DNA from: Sphingomonas sp.
Lineage (GTDB): Bacteria; Pseudomonadota; Alphaproteobacteria; Sphingomonadales; Sphingomonadaceae
Reading direction: 5' to 3'
Length of the DNA: 64,000 nt
NCBI RefSeq assembly: GCF_019635455.1
Contig: NZ_JAHBZJ010000001.1
Location: forward strand, 186,001-250,000
Shown here: positions 8,502 through 18,461 of the stretch, in pieces
Layout: every line of letters begins with the position of its first letter
Numbering within the stretch: the stretch's first letter is position 1
Program-made: the position numbers and the translations under genes
The notes under the pieces: generated by a model
Database searches by the model: none
What the model was told of the DNA's origin: nothing
What the model saw: only the letters and a program-made list of their open reading frames with translations

Positions 8502-8750
8502 ATGACCAAGCACGCGCTTCGCCTTGCGCTCGCCGCCGCCGCGATCGCCCTGCCCGCCGGGGCAGCGTTCGCCTATACCGCACCGCCCAGCTCATCGACG
8601 CCGTCCGGCACCGCGAGCGGCAGCAGCGGATCGTCCGGATCGACCAGCAGCCCGACCGCGATTCCCGAGCCGGCCGCGATCGGCCTGTTCGCGCTGGGCG
8701 TTGCCGGAGCCGCCGTCGCGCGTCGCCGCCGTCGCCGCAAGCCGGATTGA
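8502..8750 (+). CDS. Small PEP-CTERM sorting-domain protein inside the his operon
   Basis: The start is ATG 8502 after CAGGAGACAGCC, giving 82 residues. The layout is a signal peptide (LRLALAAAAIALPAGAAFA), a low-complexity Ser/Gly/Thr/Pro linker (about 24-54), then IPEPAAIGLFALGVAGAAVA and an arginine cluster at the end. Pro-Glu-Pro followed by a hydrophobic helix and basic tail is the PEP-CTERM signal cut by an exosortase. The mature part would be only a short, glycosylatable linker. It lies between hisF and hisE, with no link to histidine synthesis visible. Confidence 0.8.
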   Translation: MTKHALRLALAAAAIALPAGAAFAYTAPPSSSTPSGTASGSSGSSGSTSSPTAIPEPAAIGLFALGVAGAAVARRRRRRKPD

Positions 8751-8794
8751 TCGCCTTCACCTTTTGGCAGGGGGTCGGTCATAGGGTGGGGCGC

Positions 8795-8995
8795 ATGTTT
8801 CGCGCCCTGCCCCTGTTGCTGCTGACCGCCGCGCCCGCGATCGCCGCGCATTCGGGCGACGTGTCGCGGCGATCGATGCCCGAACTGTCCGACCTGGCAC
8901 TCGCCGTGATGGCGGCCGGTGGCATCTGGCTTGCCCAGCGCGCGATGCGCCGGCGCGCGCGTGCCGGCCGGAAGGATTGCCAGCCGCAGGATTGA
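8795..8995 (+). CDS. Small exported peptide with PEP-CTERM-like tail (PEL variant)
   Basis: The frame of 66 residues begins at ATG 8795 (MFRALPLLLLTAAPAIAA, a signal peptide). It continues with a dozen polar residues, then MPELSDLALAVMAAGGIWLA and a basic end (RAMRRRARAGRK). The arrangement copies that of the PEP-CTERM gene just upstream, with PEL in place of PEP. It could be a second exosortase-type substrate or a decayed one. No strong ribosome site is obvious, only GGGTGGGGCGC. Confidence 0.6.
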   Translation: MFRALPLLLLTAAPAIAAHSGDVSRRSMPELSDLALAVMAAGGIWLAQRAMRRRARAGRKDCQPQD

Positions 8996-9026
8996 CAGCG
9001 GCAATCGCCTGCCCGAGGGGAAAGGC

Positions 9027-9347
9027 ATGGCCGCCGACATTCTCGACACGCTGGAACGGGTGATCCGGGAGCGCCGGGGCGGCGATCCCGAAACCTCCTA
9101 TGTCGCGAAGCTGACCGCCAGAGGGCGCGCGAAAATCGCCCAGAAGCTGGGCGAGGAAGCCGTGGAAACGGCGATCGCGGCGGTCCGGGACGATCCCCGG
9201 GAAGTGACCGGCGAGGCCGCCGACCTGATCTTTCACCTGCTCGTCCTGCTCGCCGACATGGGTCTGACGCTGGATGACGTGCGCGCCGAGCTCGCGCGGC
9301 GCGAAGGGGTGTCGGGGATCGCGGAAAAGGCGGCCCGGCCCGCCTGA
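9027..9347 (+). CDS. hisE: Phosphoribosyl-ATP pyrophosphatase
   Basis: The start is ATG 9027 (MAADILDTLERVI) after GAGGGGAAAGGC. The 106-residue MazG-like helical protein has the HisE motif KLGEEAVETAIAA (about 42-54) and GEAADLIFHLLVLLADMGL, where Glu and Asp residues bind magnesium. It hydrolyses phosphoribosyl-ATP to phosphoribosyl-AMP, the second step of histidine synthesis. It follows the two exported peptides and precedes the HIT gene. Confidence 0.95.
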   Translation: MAADILDTLERVIRERRGGDPETSYVAKLTARGRAKIAQKLGEEAVETAIAAVRDDPREVTGEAADLIFHLLVLLADMGLTLDDVRAELARREGVSGIAEKAARPA

Positions 9348-9431
9348 AATCGACATGCCGGTCTTGTTCCGGCCGGTATCGCGCTGCAAAGCGGCACCCC
9401 GGCACCGGGCCGGGGACGAGGAGACGAGCCG

Positions 9432-9854
9432 ATGGCGGTCGATGCCACCCAGCCCTATGACGATCAGAACATCTTCGCAAAGGTCCTGCGCGGCGAAATT
9501 CCCGCAAAGCCGGTCTATGAAGATGCGTTCGCCCTCGCCTTCCCCGACATCGCGCCGGCCGCGCCGACCCATATTCTGGTGATTCCCAAGGGACGCTATG
9601 TATCGTGGGACGATTTTTCCGCCCGGGCGAGCGAGGCGGAGATCGCCGGATTCGTTCGCGCGGTGGGCAAGGTGGCGCGCGCGGCGGGGCTGGTCGAGCC
9701 GGGATACCGCCTGCTCGCCAATGCCGGGCCGGATTCGCACCAGACGATCGGCCATCTGCACGTCCACATCTTCGCGGGGCGCAAGCTGGGGCCGTTGCTG
9801 GTCGATCCGGCGACCGTCGCGGCCATGATCGCGCGCGGCGATTCGATCGGCTGA
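9432..9854 (+). CDS. HIT-family purine nucleoside phosphoramidase (HinT-like)
   Basis: The 140-residue protein carries the histidine triad HLHVHIF with His108, His110 and His112, the middle one being the nucleophile. Other HIT marks are NIFAKVLRGEIP at 13-24, THILVIPKGRY and YRLLANAGPDSHQTIGH. HinT-type enzymes hydrolyse aminoacyl-AMP and AMP-lysine. hisE-hinT adjacency is common in alphaproteobacteria. The start is ATG 9432 after GAGGAGACGAGCCG. Confidence 0.92.
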   Translation: MAVDATQPYDDQNIFAKVLRGEIPAKPVYEDAFALAFPDIAPAAPTHILVIPKGRYVSWDDFSARASEAEIAGFVRAVGKVARAAGLVEPGYRLLANAGPDSHQTIGHLHVHIFAGRKLGPLLVDPATVAAMIARGDSIG

Positions 9855-9977
9855 TCGTCGTGCGATGGCGGACGGCAACGGTTTGGGATTGCGCCGCTTC
9901 GATTTGCCACTAGGCTCCGCCCTTTCGCATCCGCGGCGATCCCGGCAACCGGGACGCCGCCAAGGGGGACCCGCCAC

Positions 9978-11552
9978 ATGATATTCGGGCGCGTAAAGCC
10001 ACTCGACGCCATTCTGGCCACAGCCGAAAAGAAATCGCTGCATCGGACACTGGGCTGGTTCCAGCTCACCCTGTTCGGCATCGGCTGCGTGATCGGCACC
10101 GGTATTTTCGTTCTCACCGCCGCCGGCGCGCAAAAGGCCGGTCCCGGCCTGATGCTGGCCTTCGCCATTGCCGGCGTCATCTGTATCGTCGCGGCGCTCT
10201 GCTATGCGGAGATCGCGGCGATGGTCCCGGTCGCGGGGTCCGCCTACACCTATACTTATGCGACGATGGGCGAATTGCTCGCCTGGACCGTGGGCTGGGC
10301 GCTCGTCCTCGAATATGCGGTGGCGGCAAGCGCAGTGTCGGTCGGGTGGTCCGGCTATTTCTCGGGGACGGTGCTCAACCAGTTCCTCGGGATACATTTG
10401 CCCAATTGGCTCGCCGGCGCGCCGCTGGCGCTCGGCGGGATCGAGGGCGGTTTCATCAACCTGCCCGCCGTCGTGATCGCGCTGGTCATCACCTGGCTAC
10501 TGATGATCGGCACGACCGAAAGCGCCCGCGTCAACGCGGTGCTGGTCGCGATCAAGGTGACGGCGCTGACGGCGTTCATCGTACTGACGCTTCCCAGCGA
10601 ATATTTCACCACCGACAAGTTCAATCCGTTCCTGCCGGCCGGCGTGTTCGGCGGATTCGGATCGGGCCTGGGCGCGGTCGGCGCCGCGGCGACGATCTTC
10701 TTCGCCTATGTCGGCTTCGACGCGGTTTCGACGGCGGCGGAGGAGACGAAGAACCCGCAACGCAACGTGCCGATCGGCCTGATCGGGTCGCTGCTGTTCT
10801 GCACCGTCTTCTACATCCTCGTCGCCGCCGGCGCGATCGGCACCGTTGGGGGTCAGCCGATCATGGGGCCGAACGGCGTCCCCTTCCCCGCCGGCTCGGA
10901 AGAACTGGCGCGCCAGTGCGCGACCTATGCGGCCGATCAGCTGCCGCTGGTCTGCTCCAACGAGGCGCTGGCCCATGTGCTGCGCCAGATCGGCTGGTCG
11001 GGCGTCGGCAACATGCTCGGCATCGCCGCGTTCGTCGCGCTGCCGTCGGTCATCCTCATCCTGCTGTTCGGCCAGACCCGCGTCGCCTTCGTGATGAGCC
11101 GTGACGGCCTGCTCCCCGAATCGTGGAGCAAGGTGCATCCCAAGTGGAAGACGCCGCACGTCATCACGCTGATCACCGGTGTCGTCGTCGCCTTTGCCGC
11201 GGCGTTCCTGCCGGTCGGCAAGCTCGCCGACATCGCCAATGCCGGCACGCTCTATGCGTTCATGATGGTGGCGATCGCGGTCATGATCCTGCGCCGCACC
11301 GCCGCCGACCAGCCGCGCAGCTTCAAGACGCCGGCGCTGTGGCTGATCGGTCCGCTGACGATCGCGGGAACCATCTTCCTGTTCCTCAACCTGCCGATGG
11401 ACGCGATGCTGGTGCTGCCGATCTGGGGCGCGATCGGACTGGTGATCTATTTCGGCTACAGCCGGGGCCGCAGCCATCTGGGCCGCGGAATCGTCACCGT
11501 CGTCGATGATGTCGAGGGCGACGAGACGATGATTCCGATCGAACCCAAATGA
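9978..11552 (+). CDS. APC-superfamily amino acid permease
   Basis: The 524-residue membrane protein has about twelve hydrophobic helices. The first carries the APC signature GIGCVIGTGIFVLTAAGAQ (about 33-51), and ARVNAVLVAIKVTAL follows in helix 6. A long periplasmic loop (about 292-325) contains two cysteines and separates helices 7 and 8. Architecture and length match the cationic amino acid transporter-like (YhdG/CAT) branch; the substrate cannot be read from sequence. The gene is monocistronic, followed by a strong terminator at 11572-11602. Confidence 0.88.
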   Translation: MIFGRVKPLDAILATAEKKSLHRTLGWFQLTLFGIGCVIGTGIFVLTAAGAQKAGPGLMLAFAIAGVICIVAALCYAEIAAMVPVAGSAYTYTYATMGELLAWTVGWALVLEYAVAASAVSVGWSGYFSGTVLNQFLGIHLPNWLAGAPLALGGIEGGFINLPAVVIALVITWLLMIGTTESARVNAVLVAIKVTALTAFIVLTLPSEYFTTDKFNPFLPAGVFGGFGSGLGAVGAAATIFFAYVGFDAVSTAAEETKNPQRNVPIGLIGSLLFCTVFYILVAAGAIGTVGGQPIMGPNGVPFPAGSEELARQCATYAADQLPLVCSNEALAHVLRQIGWSGVGNMLGIAAFVALPSVILILLFGQTRVAFVMSRDGLLPESWSKVHPKWKTPHVITLITGVVVAFAAAFLPVGKLADIANAGTLYAFMMVAIAVMILRRTAADQPRSFKTPALWLIGPLTIAGTIFLFLNLPMDAMLVLPIWGAIGLVIYFGYSRGRSHLGRGIVTVVDDVEGDETMIPIEPK

Positions 11553-11571
11553 TCCTCACTACCCACGCATG

Positions 11572-11602
11572 AAAAAGGCCGGGGGCGACCCCGGCCTTTT
11601 TT
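11572..11602 (+). terminator. Rho-independent terminator after the amino acid permease
   Basis: An eight-base GC stem (11577-11584 with 11589-11596) around a four-base loop is flanked by an A-run on the left and six T on the right. It lies 20 bases after the permease stop. The A-run and T-run make it partly bidirectional, so it may also end transcription of the convergent kinase gene. Confidence 0.9.
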
Positions 11603-11642
11603 GTTGACGCTCCCGTGGAGTTGGCGACCGGGAACGCCGCGT

Positions 11643-12641
11643 TCAGCCCGCCTTTTCCGCCGCCAGCGCCTTCAGGTCGGCGACCGGGCGCGCGCCATAG
11701 TGCGAAATGATTTCCGCCGCGCACACCGCGCCCAGCTTCAGCGAGCGTTCGACGCTCCACCCCTGCGCCTGGCCGTGCAGGAAGCCGGCCGCGAACAGGT
11801 CGCCCGCACCGGTAGTATCCACCACCTTGTCGATCGGCTCGGCAGCGACCGCGACGCGCGCGCCATGCGCCAGCGCGATCGCGCCCTTTTCACTGCGCGT
11901 GACGACCAGCACCGGCACCTGCGGGTCGATCTTCGCCACCGCATCCTCGAAATCCTCGGTCTGGGCGAGCGCGAGCAGTTCGTTCTCGTTCGCGAACAGG
12001 ATGTCGATCAGCCCCTCGGCGATCAGTGCGCGGAAATCGTCGCCATGGCGGCTGATGCAAAACACGTCGGACAGGGTGAAGGCGACCTTGCGCCCGGCGG
12101 CGCGGGCGATGTCGATCGCGGCGCGCATCGCCTGACGCGGTTCCTCCGGATCCCACAGATAGCCTTCGAGATAGAGGATCGCGCCGCCGGCGATCAGATC
12201 GCGGTCCAGCGCCGCCTCCGGCAGGAACTGCGACGCGCCCAGAAAGGTGTTCATCGTCCGCTGGCCATCGGGGGTGACGAAGATCAGGCAGCGCGCGGTG
12301 GTCGGCTGGCCTTCCCGCACCTGCGTCCCGAAATCGACGCCCGCGGCGCGCAGGTCGTGGCCGAACACCTGACCCAGCTGGTCGTCGGCGACCTGGCCGA
12401 TAAAGGCGGTGCGGCTGCCCAGCGCGGCCATGCCGGCGACGGTATTGGCGGCCGATCCGCCCGAAACCTCGCGGCCCGGCCCCATTTTGGCATAGAGCGC
12501 ATCAGCATCTTCGGGCGAAAAGATCAGCTGCATCGACCCCTTGGCGACGCCGATCTCTTCGATGAAACTGTCTTCGGCCTGGGCCAGAATATCGACGATG
12601 GCGTTGCCGATGGCGACGACGTCATGGGTGGGTGCGGTCAC
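11643..12641 (-). CDS. PfkB-family carbohydrate/nucleoside kinase, adenosine kinase-like
   Basis: The 332-residue ribokinase-fold protein opens with VVAIGNAIVDILAQ and SGGSAANTVAGMAALG (about 60-75), the nucleoside/sugar-binding PfkB-1 motif. It ends with the PfkB-2 motif DTTGAGDLFAAGFL at 275-288, with catalytic Asp281 and the anion hole GAGD. NENELLAL marks the conserved Asn-Glu pair. Alphaproteobacterial proteins of this type are usually called adenosine kinase, but the substrate is not proven. Confidence 0.88.
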   Translation of the reverse strand: MTAPTHDVVAIGNAIVDILAQAEDSFIEEIGVAKGSMQLIFSPEDADALYAKMGPGREVSGGSAANTVAGMAALGSRTAFIGQVADDQLGQVFGHDLRAAGVDFGTQVREGQPTTARCLIFVTPDGQRTMNTFLGASQFLPEAALDRDLIAGGAILYLEGYLWDPEEPRQAMRAAIDIARAAGRKVAFTLSDVFCISRHGDDFRALIAEGLIDILFANENELLALAQTEDFEDAVAKIDPQVPVLVVTRSEKGAIALAHGARVAVAAEPIDKVVDTTGAGDLFAAGFLHGQAQGWSVERSLKLGAVCAAEIISHYGARPVADLKALAAEKAG

Positions 12642-12751
12642 GAATATCTCCGGAAATAGCTGTCACGCGCGCCTAATGGAGCGGGCGACGGCGCGCAACC
12701 GGCTTGGCCCGGCGTTGACTTGCGCGCCTGCCGCCCGCATCCCGTGCCGCG

Positions 12752-13435
12752 ATGCTTCAGGCGCTGTTCCTTTCGATCGGCCAGCTCGGCGACCGCCGGA
12801 TCGTGGCGGTGTTCCTGAAATCGATGCTGGTGACGCTGGCGATCTTCGCCGCGCTGGGCGCCGCGCTGTGGTTCGGCACCCATGCGCTGGTCGCGCGCTG
12901 GTTCGCCGCGAGCGAGAGCATGGCCAGCCTGGCCGCCGCCACCGCGATCCTGCTGCTCGCACTGGGTGCGTGGTTGCTGTTCCGCGTCGTCGCCATCGCG
13001 GTGATCGGCGTGTTCGCGGACGAGGTCGTTCACGCGGTCGAGGCGAAACATTATCCCGAGCGCTACGCCACCGCGCGCAACCTGTCCTTTGCGCGATCGG
13101 CGGCGATGGGCGTCAAATCCGCCGGCCGGGCGATCCTGGCCAATATCGTCTTCGCGCCGGTCTATCTGCTGCTGCTGGTGACCGGAATCGGCACCGCCGC
13201 CGCCTTCTTCGCAGTCAATGCCTGGCTGCTGGGCCGCGATCTGGGCGACATGGTCGCCGCGCGCCACATGCCGGCGCGCGACCTGCGCCAGTGGCGCAAC
13301 ACCACGCGGATCACGCGGTTCGCAACCGGGGCGGCGGGGACGGCGTTTTTCTTTGTACCGATCGCCAACCTGATCGCGCCGGTCGTCGGCGCGGCGATGG
13401 CGACGCATCTGTTTCACCGGAGGGGCCGGACATGA
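12752..13435 (+). CDS. EI24-domain (CysZ-like) inner-membrane protein
   Basis: The 227-residue protein has four to five hydrophobic helices: about 20-46, 60-88, 128-155 and 190-217. The pattern FADEVVHAVEAKHYP (about 88-102) is typical of the bacterial EI24 family, and FAPVYLLLLVTGIGTAAAFFAVNAWLLGRDL (split by a turn) is its signature region. CysZ members carry sulfate. Alphaproteobacterial paralogues are uncharacterised. The stop overlaps the start of the lipoprotein gene by ATGA. Confidence 0.8.
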   Translation: MLQALFLSIGQLGDRRIVAVFLKSMLVTLAIFAALGAALWFGTHALVARWFAASESMASLAAATAILLLALGAWLLFRVVAIAVIGVFADEVVHAVEAKHYPERYATARNLSFARSAAMGVKSAGRAILANIVFAPVYLLLLVTGIGTAAAFFAVNAWLLGRDLGDMVAARHMPARDLRQWRNTTRITRFATGAAGTAFFFVPIANLIAPVVGAAMATHLFHRRGRT

Positions 13436-13803
13436 AGGGTTTCGCGGGCGCGGCGGCGCTGATCCTGCTGGCGGGCTGTACCACGGGCAATACGCCGCCG
13501 CCGGCGCGCGCGGCGCCGATTCCGGTGCCACAGGGCATGAGCGCGCTGACCACCGTGATCGGTGCGAGCGCGGCCAGCCTGATGGCGCAATTCGGCAAGC
13601 CGATCCTGGACGTGAGCGAGGGGAGCGCACGCAAGCTACAGTTCGGCAGCGCGATCTGCGTGCTGGACGCCTATCTCTACCCGCCCAAATCCGGTCGGGG
13701 CGATCCGGTCGTCACCTTTGCCGAAACCCGCCAGCGCAACGGCGCACCGATCGACCAGGCAAGCTGTGCCGCGGCGATCCGCGCCGCGCGGTCCGGGCGC
13801 TGA
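13432..13803 (+). CDS. Small lipoprotein coupled to the EI24 gene
   Basis: The 123-residue product starts with MKGFAGAAALILLAGC; the LLAGC lipobox puts the lipid on Cys16. A Pro/Ala linker follows, then a compact domain (LMAQFGKPILDVSEGSARK, then LQFGSAICVLDAYLYPP) with two more cysteines (ICVLD and ASCAA) that could form a disulfide. SmpA/BamE-like order is suggested by FGKPxxxxxEGSxxxLQF and LDAYLYP, but this is tentative. Four-base overlap with the EI24 gene implies coupled translation. Confidence 0.75.
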   Translation: MKGFAGAAALILLAGCTTGNTPPPARAAPIPVPQGMSALTTVIGASAASLMAQFGKPILDVSEGSARKLQFGSAICVLDAYLYPPKSGRGDPVVTFAETRQRNGAPIDQASCAAAIRAARSGR

Positions 13804-13811
13804 GCGCGGAG

Positions 13812-14864
13812 CTAACCCACCGCGTCGAGCCGATCGCGCGCCCATCGCGCCGCGTCCCGCACCACCTCATCCGGATCGTGCAGCAGCGCCACGACCGCCG
13901 GCAGCAGCGCCGCATCCCCGCTGTTCCCCGCCGCGATCAGGCAATTTCGCACCATCCGGTCGCGCCCGATGCGCTTGATCGGCGAGCCTGAAAACACCTC
14001 TCGAAAGCCAGGATCGTCCAGCGCCAGCAAATCGGCGAGCGTCGGTGCGGCCAGCTCGGCACGCGGCGCAAAGGCACGATTGGCCGCCGCCGCCTGCGCG
14101 AACTTGTTCCACGGACACACTGCCAGACAATCGTCGCAGCCATAGATGCGGTTGCCGATCGCCGCGCGAAATTCATCCGGGATCGGCCCGCGATGCTCGA
14201 TCGTCAGGTACGAGATGCATCGCCGCGCATCGAGCGTGTAGGGCGAGGGAAAGGCGTCGGTGGGGCAGGCCCGCTGACACGCGTCGCACGACCCGCAGCG
14301 GTCGGCCCCCGCCCGGTCCGGCACCAGGTCGAGCGTCGTGTAGATCGCGCCGAGGAACAGCCAGCTGCCATGATCGCGGCTGACCAGATTGGTGTGTTTT
14401 CCCTGCCACCCCAGCCCCGCCGCCTCGGCCAGCGGCTTTTCCATCACCGGGGCGGTATCGACAAAAACCTTGAGGTCGCATCCGGCCGCGTCCGCCAGCC
14501 AGCGACCCAGCGCCTTCAGCGCCTTTTTCATGACATCGTGATAGTCGCCGCCCTGGGCATAGACCGATATCCGCCCGCGCGTGCCGTCCCGGGCCAGGGC
14601 GAGCGGGTCGCCGGCGGGAGCATAGCTCATGCCGAGCGCGATCACGCTGCGCACCTGGGGCCATAGTCCGGCCGGACTCTCGCGATGATGCACGCGGTCC
14701 GCCATCCAGATCATGTCGCCGTGCCGTCCCTGTTCCAGCCACTCGCGCAGCCGTTGTCCGGCCAGCGGCGCGGAATCGGCGCGCGCGAAGCCGCAGGCGG
14801 CAAAGCCAAGCTCCGCCGCCTTTTGCGCGATTTCAGCTTCCAGTGACTTGCGCTGCTGCATCAC
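13812..14864 (-). CDS. queG: Epoxyqueuosine reductase QueG
   Basis: The enzyme reduces epoxyqueuosine in tRNA wobble position 34, using cobalamin and two [4Fe-4S] clusters. Visible motifs are the substrate/cobalamin part [21 protein letters not shown], the first cluster [16 protein letters not shown] and the second [14 protein letters not shown]. The C-terminal 60 residues include a HEAT-like repeat ([20 protein letters not shown]) that helps bind tRNA. At 350 residues it is of usual length. It is convergent with the lipoprotein gene, eight bases away. Confidence 0.95.
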   Translation of the reverse strand: MMQQRKSLEAEIAQKAAELGFAACGFARADSAPLAGQRLREWLEQGRHGDMIWMADRVHHRESPAGLWPQVRSVIALGMSYAPAGDPLALARDGTRGRISVYAQGGDYHDVMKKALKALGRWLADAAGCDLKVFVDTAPVMEKPLAEAAGLGWQGKHTNLVSRDHGSWLFLGAIYTTLDLVPDRAGADRCGSCDACQRACPTDAFPSPYTLDARRCISYLTIEHRGPIPDEFRAAIGNRIYGCDDCLAVCPWNKFAQAAAANRAFAPRAELAAPTLADLLALDDPGFREVFSGSPIKRIGRDRMVRNCLIAAGNSGDAALLPAVVALLHDPDEVVRDAARWARDRLDAVG

Positions 14865-14902
14865 CGCCCGCTACCACGGTCCGGCAAGCGAGGGGATAGC
14901 TG

Positions 14903-15834
<932 letters not shown>

Positions 15835-15838
<4 letters not shown>

Positions 15839-17067
15839 GCAACCTGGCCCGGCTCGCACGCCAGACCTTCACCATCGCCCGCCGCGATTTCGTGGCGACG
15901 GTGTTCACCCCCACCTTTCTCCTGTTCCTGCTCGCGCCGCTGATGATGCTCACCTTTGGCACCGTTGGCGGGCTGGGCGCAGCATCGATGGCGAAGAGCG
16001 GCGACGACAAGGCACGGATCGTGCTGATCGGCGGCGGCGCGCGCGCGGACGAGATGCAGGCGATCGATGCACAGCTGCGCCGCATCTATCGCGATCGCGA
16101 ACGGCCGCCCCGTCTGATCGTCGAGACGCCGGGCGCGGACGCGGCGGCACAGGCGCGCATGATTTTCGACCGCAAGGACATCGAAGCGTCGGCGGTGCTG
16201 TACGGCCCGCTCGAAAAGCCACAGATCCTCTATGGCGCGCAGGGATCGCGTACCGCCGACTATATGGCCGAACTGGCGCAGCAGACGCTGCGCGTGGAAA
16301 AGGCCGGGGGCGCGACGTCGCTGAGCGAACCGACCAAGATCCGCATGGCGCGCACCGGCACCACCGCCAGCGGCCAGGGGCAGGCCGGATTCTTCACCGT
16401 CTTCGCGCTGTTCATGGTTTCGCTGATGCTCGCCGGACAGGTGGTCGGCACGATGGCGGAAGAGCGGTCGAACAAGGTGATCGAGATCCTGGCCGCCGCG
16501 GTGCCGCTGGAAAGCGTGTTCTTCGGCAAGCTGATCGGAATGTTCGGCGTCGCCATGCTGTTCCTGCTGTTCTGGGGAACGGTGGTGATCAACGCCGGCG
16601 CGTTCCTGCCGACGAAGATCGCCGCGAACCTGGCCGATATCGGTCCGGCCGTGGGGCTGCCGATGTTCGCGACGCTGTTCTTCGCCTATTTCGTGATGGC
16701 CTATATGCTGCTGGGTGCGGTGTTCCTGGGCGTCGGCGCCCAGGCATCGACGCAACGCGAGCTCCAGATGATGTCGCTACCGATCACGATCTTTCAGGTG
16801 GCGATGTTCGGCTTTGCCGCAGCGGCCGCGGCGAACCCCGACAGCTGGGTCGCCACTGCGGCGGAACTGTTTCCGTTCAGCTCGCCCTTCGCCATGGCGG
16901 CGCGTGCCGCCAATTCGGCGGAGCTGTGGCGTCACGCGCTGGCGCTTGCCTGGCAGGCTTTGTGGGTGGTGATCACCGTGACCATCGCCGCCCGGCTGTT
17001 CCGCCGCGGCGTCCTCCAATCGGGAAGTCCGAAGGTGCGGCGAAAAAAGGCGGCGGCGACCAGCTGA
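15835..17067 (+). CDS. ABC-2 type permease (NatB-like)
   Basis: The 410-residue partner of the ATPase starts by ATGA overlap. The arrangement is one N-terminal helix (about 17-42), a large extracytoplasmic domain (about 45-180), then five to six helices from about 183 to the end. AEERSNKVIEILAAAVP near 205-221 is the hallmark of ABC-2/NatB permeases, and FFGKLIGMFGVAMLFLLFW follows. The C-terminus is basic. The pair is a classic half of a heterodimeric exporter. It is followed by 101 bases before the P450. Confidence 0.92.
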
Positions 17068-17168
17068 TCGCCCGCACGCTCGCAGGTCGTCGGGATCGGA
17101 CCCGCCGACTATTGACATTCCTGTAAGTTAAGGCACGCTGGACGGTAACTATTCAGGAGAGTTTCGTC

Positions 17169-18398
17169 ATGGCCACCCTCGCCCCCGATACCGCGACCGG
17201 TGTCGATCCGCTCGACGTGACCCAGCCCGAACTCTATCGCGACGACACCTGGCACGCGCCGTTCCGCCGGCTGCGCGCCGAGGCTCCGGTCTATCATTGC
17301 GAACAGTCCGAGTTCGGCCCCTATTGGTCGATTTCGACCTACAAGCCGATCGTCGAGGTGGAATCGCTGCCCGATCTCTATTCCAGCCAGGCCGGGGGAA
17401 TCACCGTCGCCGACCTGATGGAGGGCGACATCAAGATGCCGATGTTCATCGCGATGGACCGGCCCAAACATACCGGCCAGCGGCGCACCGTCGCGCCCGC
17501 CTTCACCCCCAGCGAAATGCAGCGCATGCGCACCGATATCCAGCGGCGCACCAGCGAGTTGCTCGATTCGCTGCCGGTCGGAGAGACGTTCGATTGGGTC
17601 GATACGGTATCGATCGAGCTGACCACCCAGATGCTGGCGATCCTGTTCGATTTTCCGTGGGAGGAGCGGCGCAAGCTGACCTATTGGTCGGACTGGGCCG
17701 GCGATATCGAGATCGCGAAGGATCCGGTGAGGAAGGAACAGCGCCGCGAGATCCTGTTCCAGTGCGCGAGCGAATTCGGCGCGCTGTGGCAGAGCAAGCT
17801 GGGCAAGGACCCTACGCCCGATCTGATTTCGATGATGATCCATTCCGATGCGATGGCGGAAATGGACCAGATGGAGTTCCTGGGGAATTTGATCCTGCTG
17901 ATCGTCGGCGGCAACGATACGACGCGCAATTCGATGTCCGCCTATGCCTGGGCGCTCGAACAGTTTCCCGACGAGCGCGCGAAGCTGGAGGCGGACCCGT
18001 CACTGATCGCCAATGCGACACAGGAAATTATCCGCTGGCAGACCCCGCTCGCGCATATGCGGCGGACCGCGACGCAGGACACCGAATTGATGGGCCAGCG
18101 GATCAGCGAGGGCGACAAGCTGGTCCTGTGGTATCTGTCCGCCAATCGCGACGAAAGCGTGTTCGAGCGGCCCGACGACATCATCGTCGATCGCGCCAAT
18201 GCGCGCCGCCACCTGGCGTTCGGCCATGGCATCCATCGCTGTGTCGGCGCGCGCCTGGCCGAGTTGCAGATCGGCGTGCTGATGGAGGAAATGGCCAAGC
18301 GTCGGCTGCGCCCCAATGTCGTCGCCGAACCCGAACGCGTCGCCGCCTGTTTCGTCCATGGGTATAAGCAGATGCCGGTGGAGCTCAGCCGCTACTAA
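17169..18398 (+). CDS. Cytochrome P450, CYP153-like (alkane/fatty-acid terminal hydroxylase type)
   Basis: The 409-residue soluble P450 contains the I-helix GGNDTTRN at 247-254, ExxR at 286-289 (EIIRW) and the heme loop FGHGIHRCVG with ligand Cys358. Several stretches match the CYP153 family closely: FGPYWS (49-54), MFIAMDRPKH (92-101), FDWVDTVSIELTTQML (141-156), LLIVGGNDTTRNSM and IIRWQTPLAHMRRTA. CYP153 enzymes hydroxylate the terminal carbon of alkanes and fatty acids and need a ferredoxin and reductase. Neither is adjacent, so this is an orphan. A TTGACA hexamer at 17112-17117 may be its -35, but no good -10 is visible. Confidence 0.85.
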   Translation: MATLAPDTATGVDPLDVTQPELYRDDTWHAPFRRLRAEAPVYHCEQSEFGPYWSISTYKPIVEVESLPDLYSSQAGGITVADLMEGDIKMPMFIAMDRPKHTGQRRTVAPAFTPSEMQRMRTDIQRRTSELLDSLPVGETFDWVDTVSIELTTQMLAILFDFPWEERRKLTYWSDWAGDIEIAKDPVRKEQRREILFQCASEFGALWQSKLGKDPTPDLISMMIHSDAMAEMDQMEFLGNLILLIVGGNDTTRNSMSAYAWALEQFPDERAKLEADPSLIANATQEIIRWQTPLAHMRRTATQDTELMGQRISEGDKLVLWYLSANRDESVFERPDDIIVDRANARRHLAFGHGIHRCVGARLAELQIGVLMEEMAKRRLRPNVVAEPERVAACFVHGYKQMPVELSRY

Positions 18399-18461
18399 AG
18401 GCGCCTGCGCGTTCGCGCGGGAACGACCGATCCCGGGTCATCGCCCCTGCCCATCGCCCCC

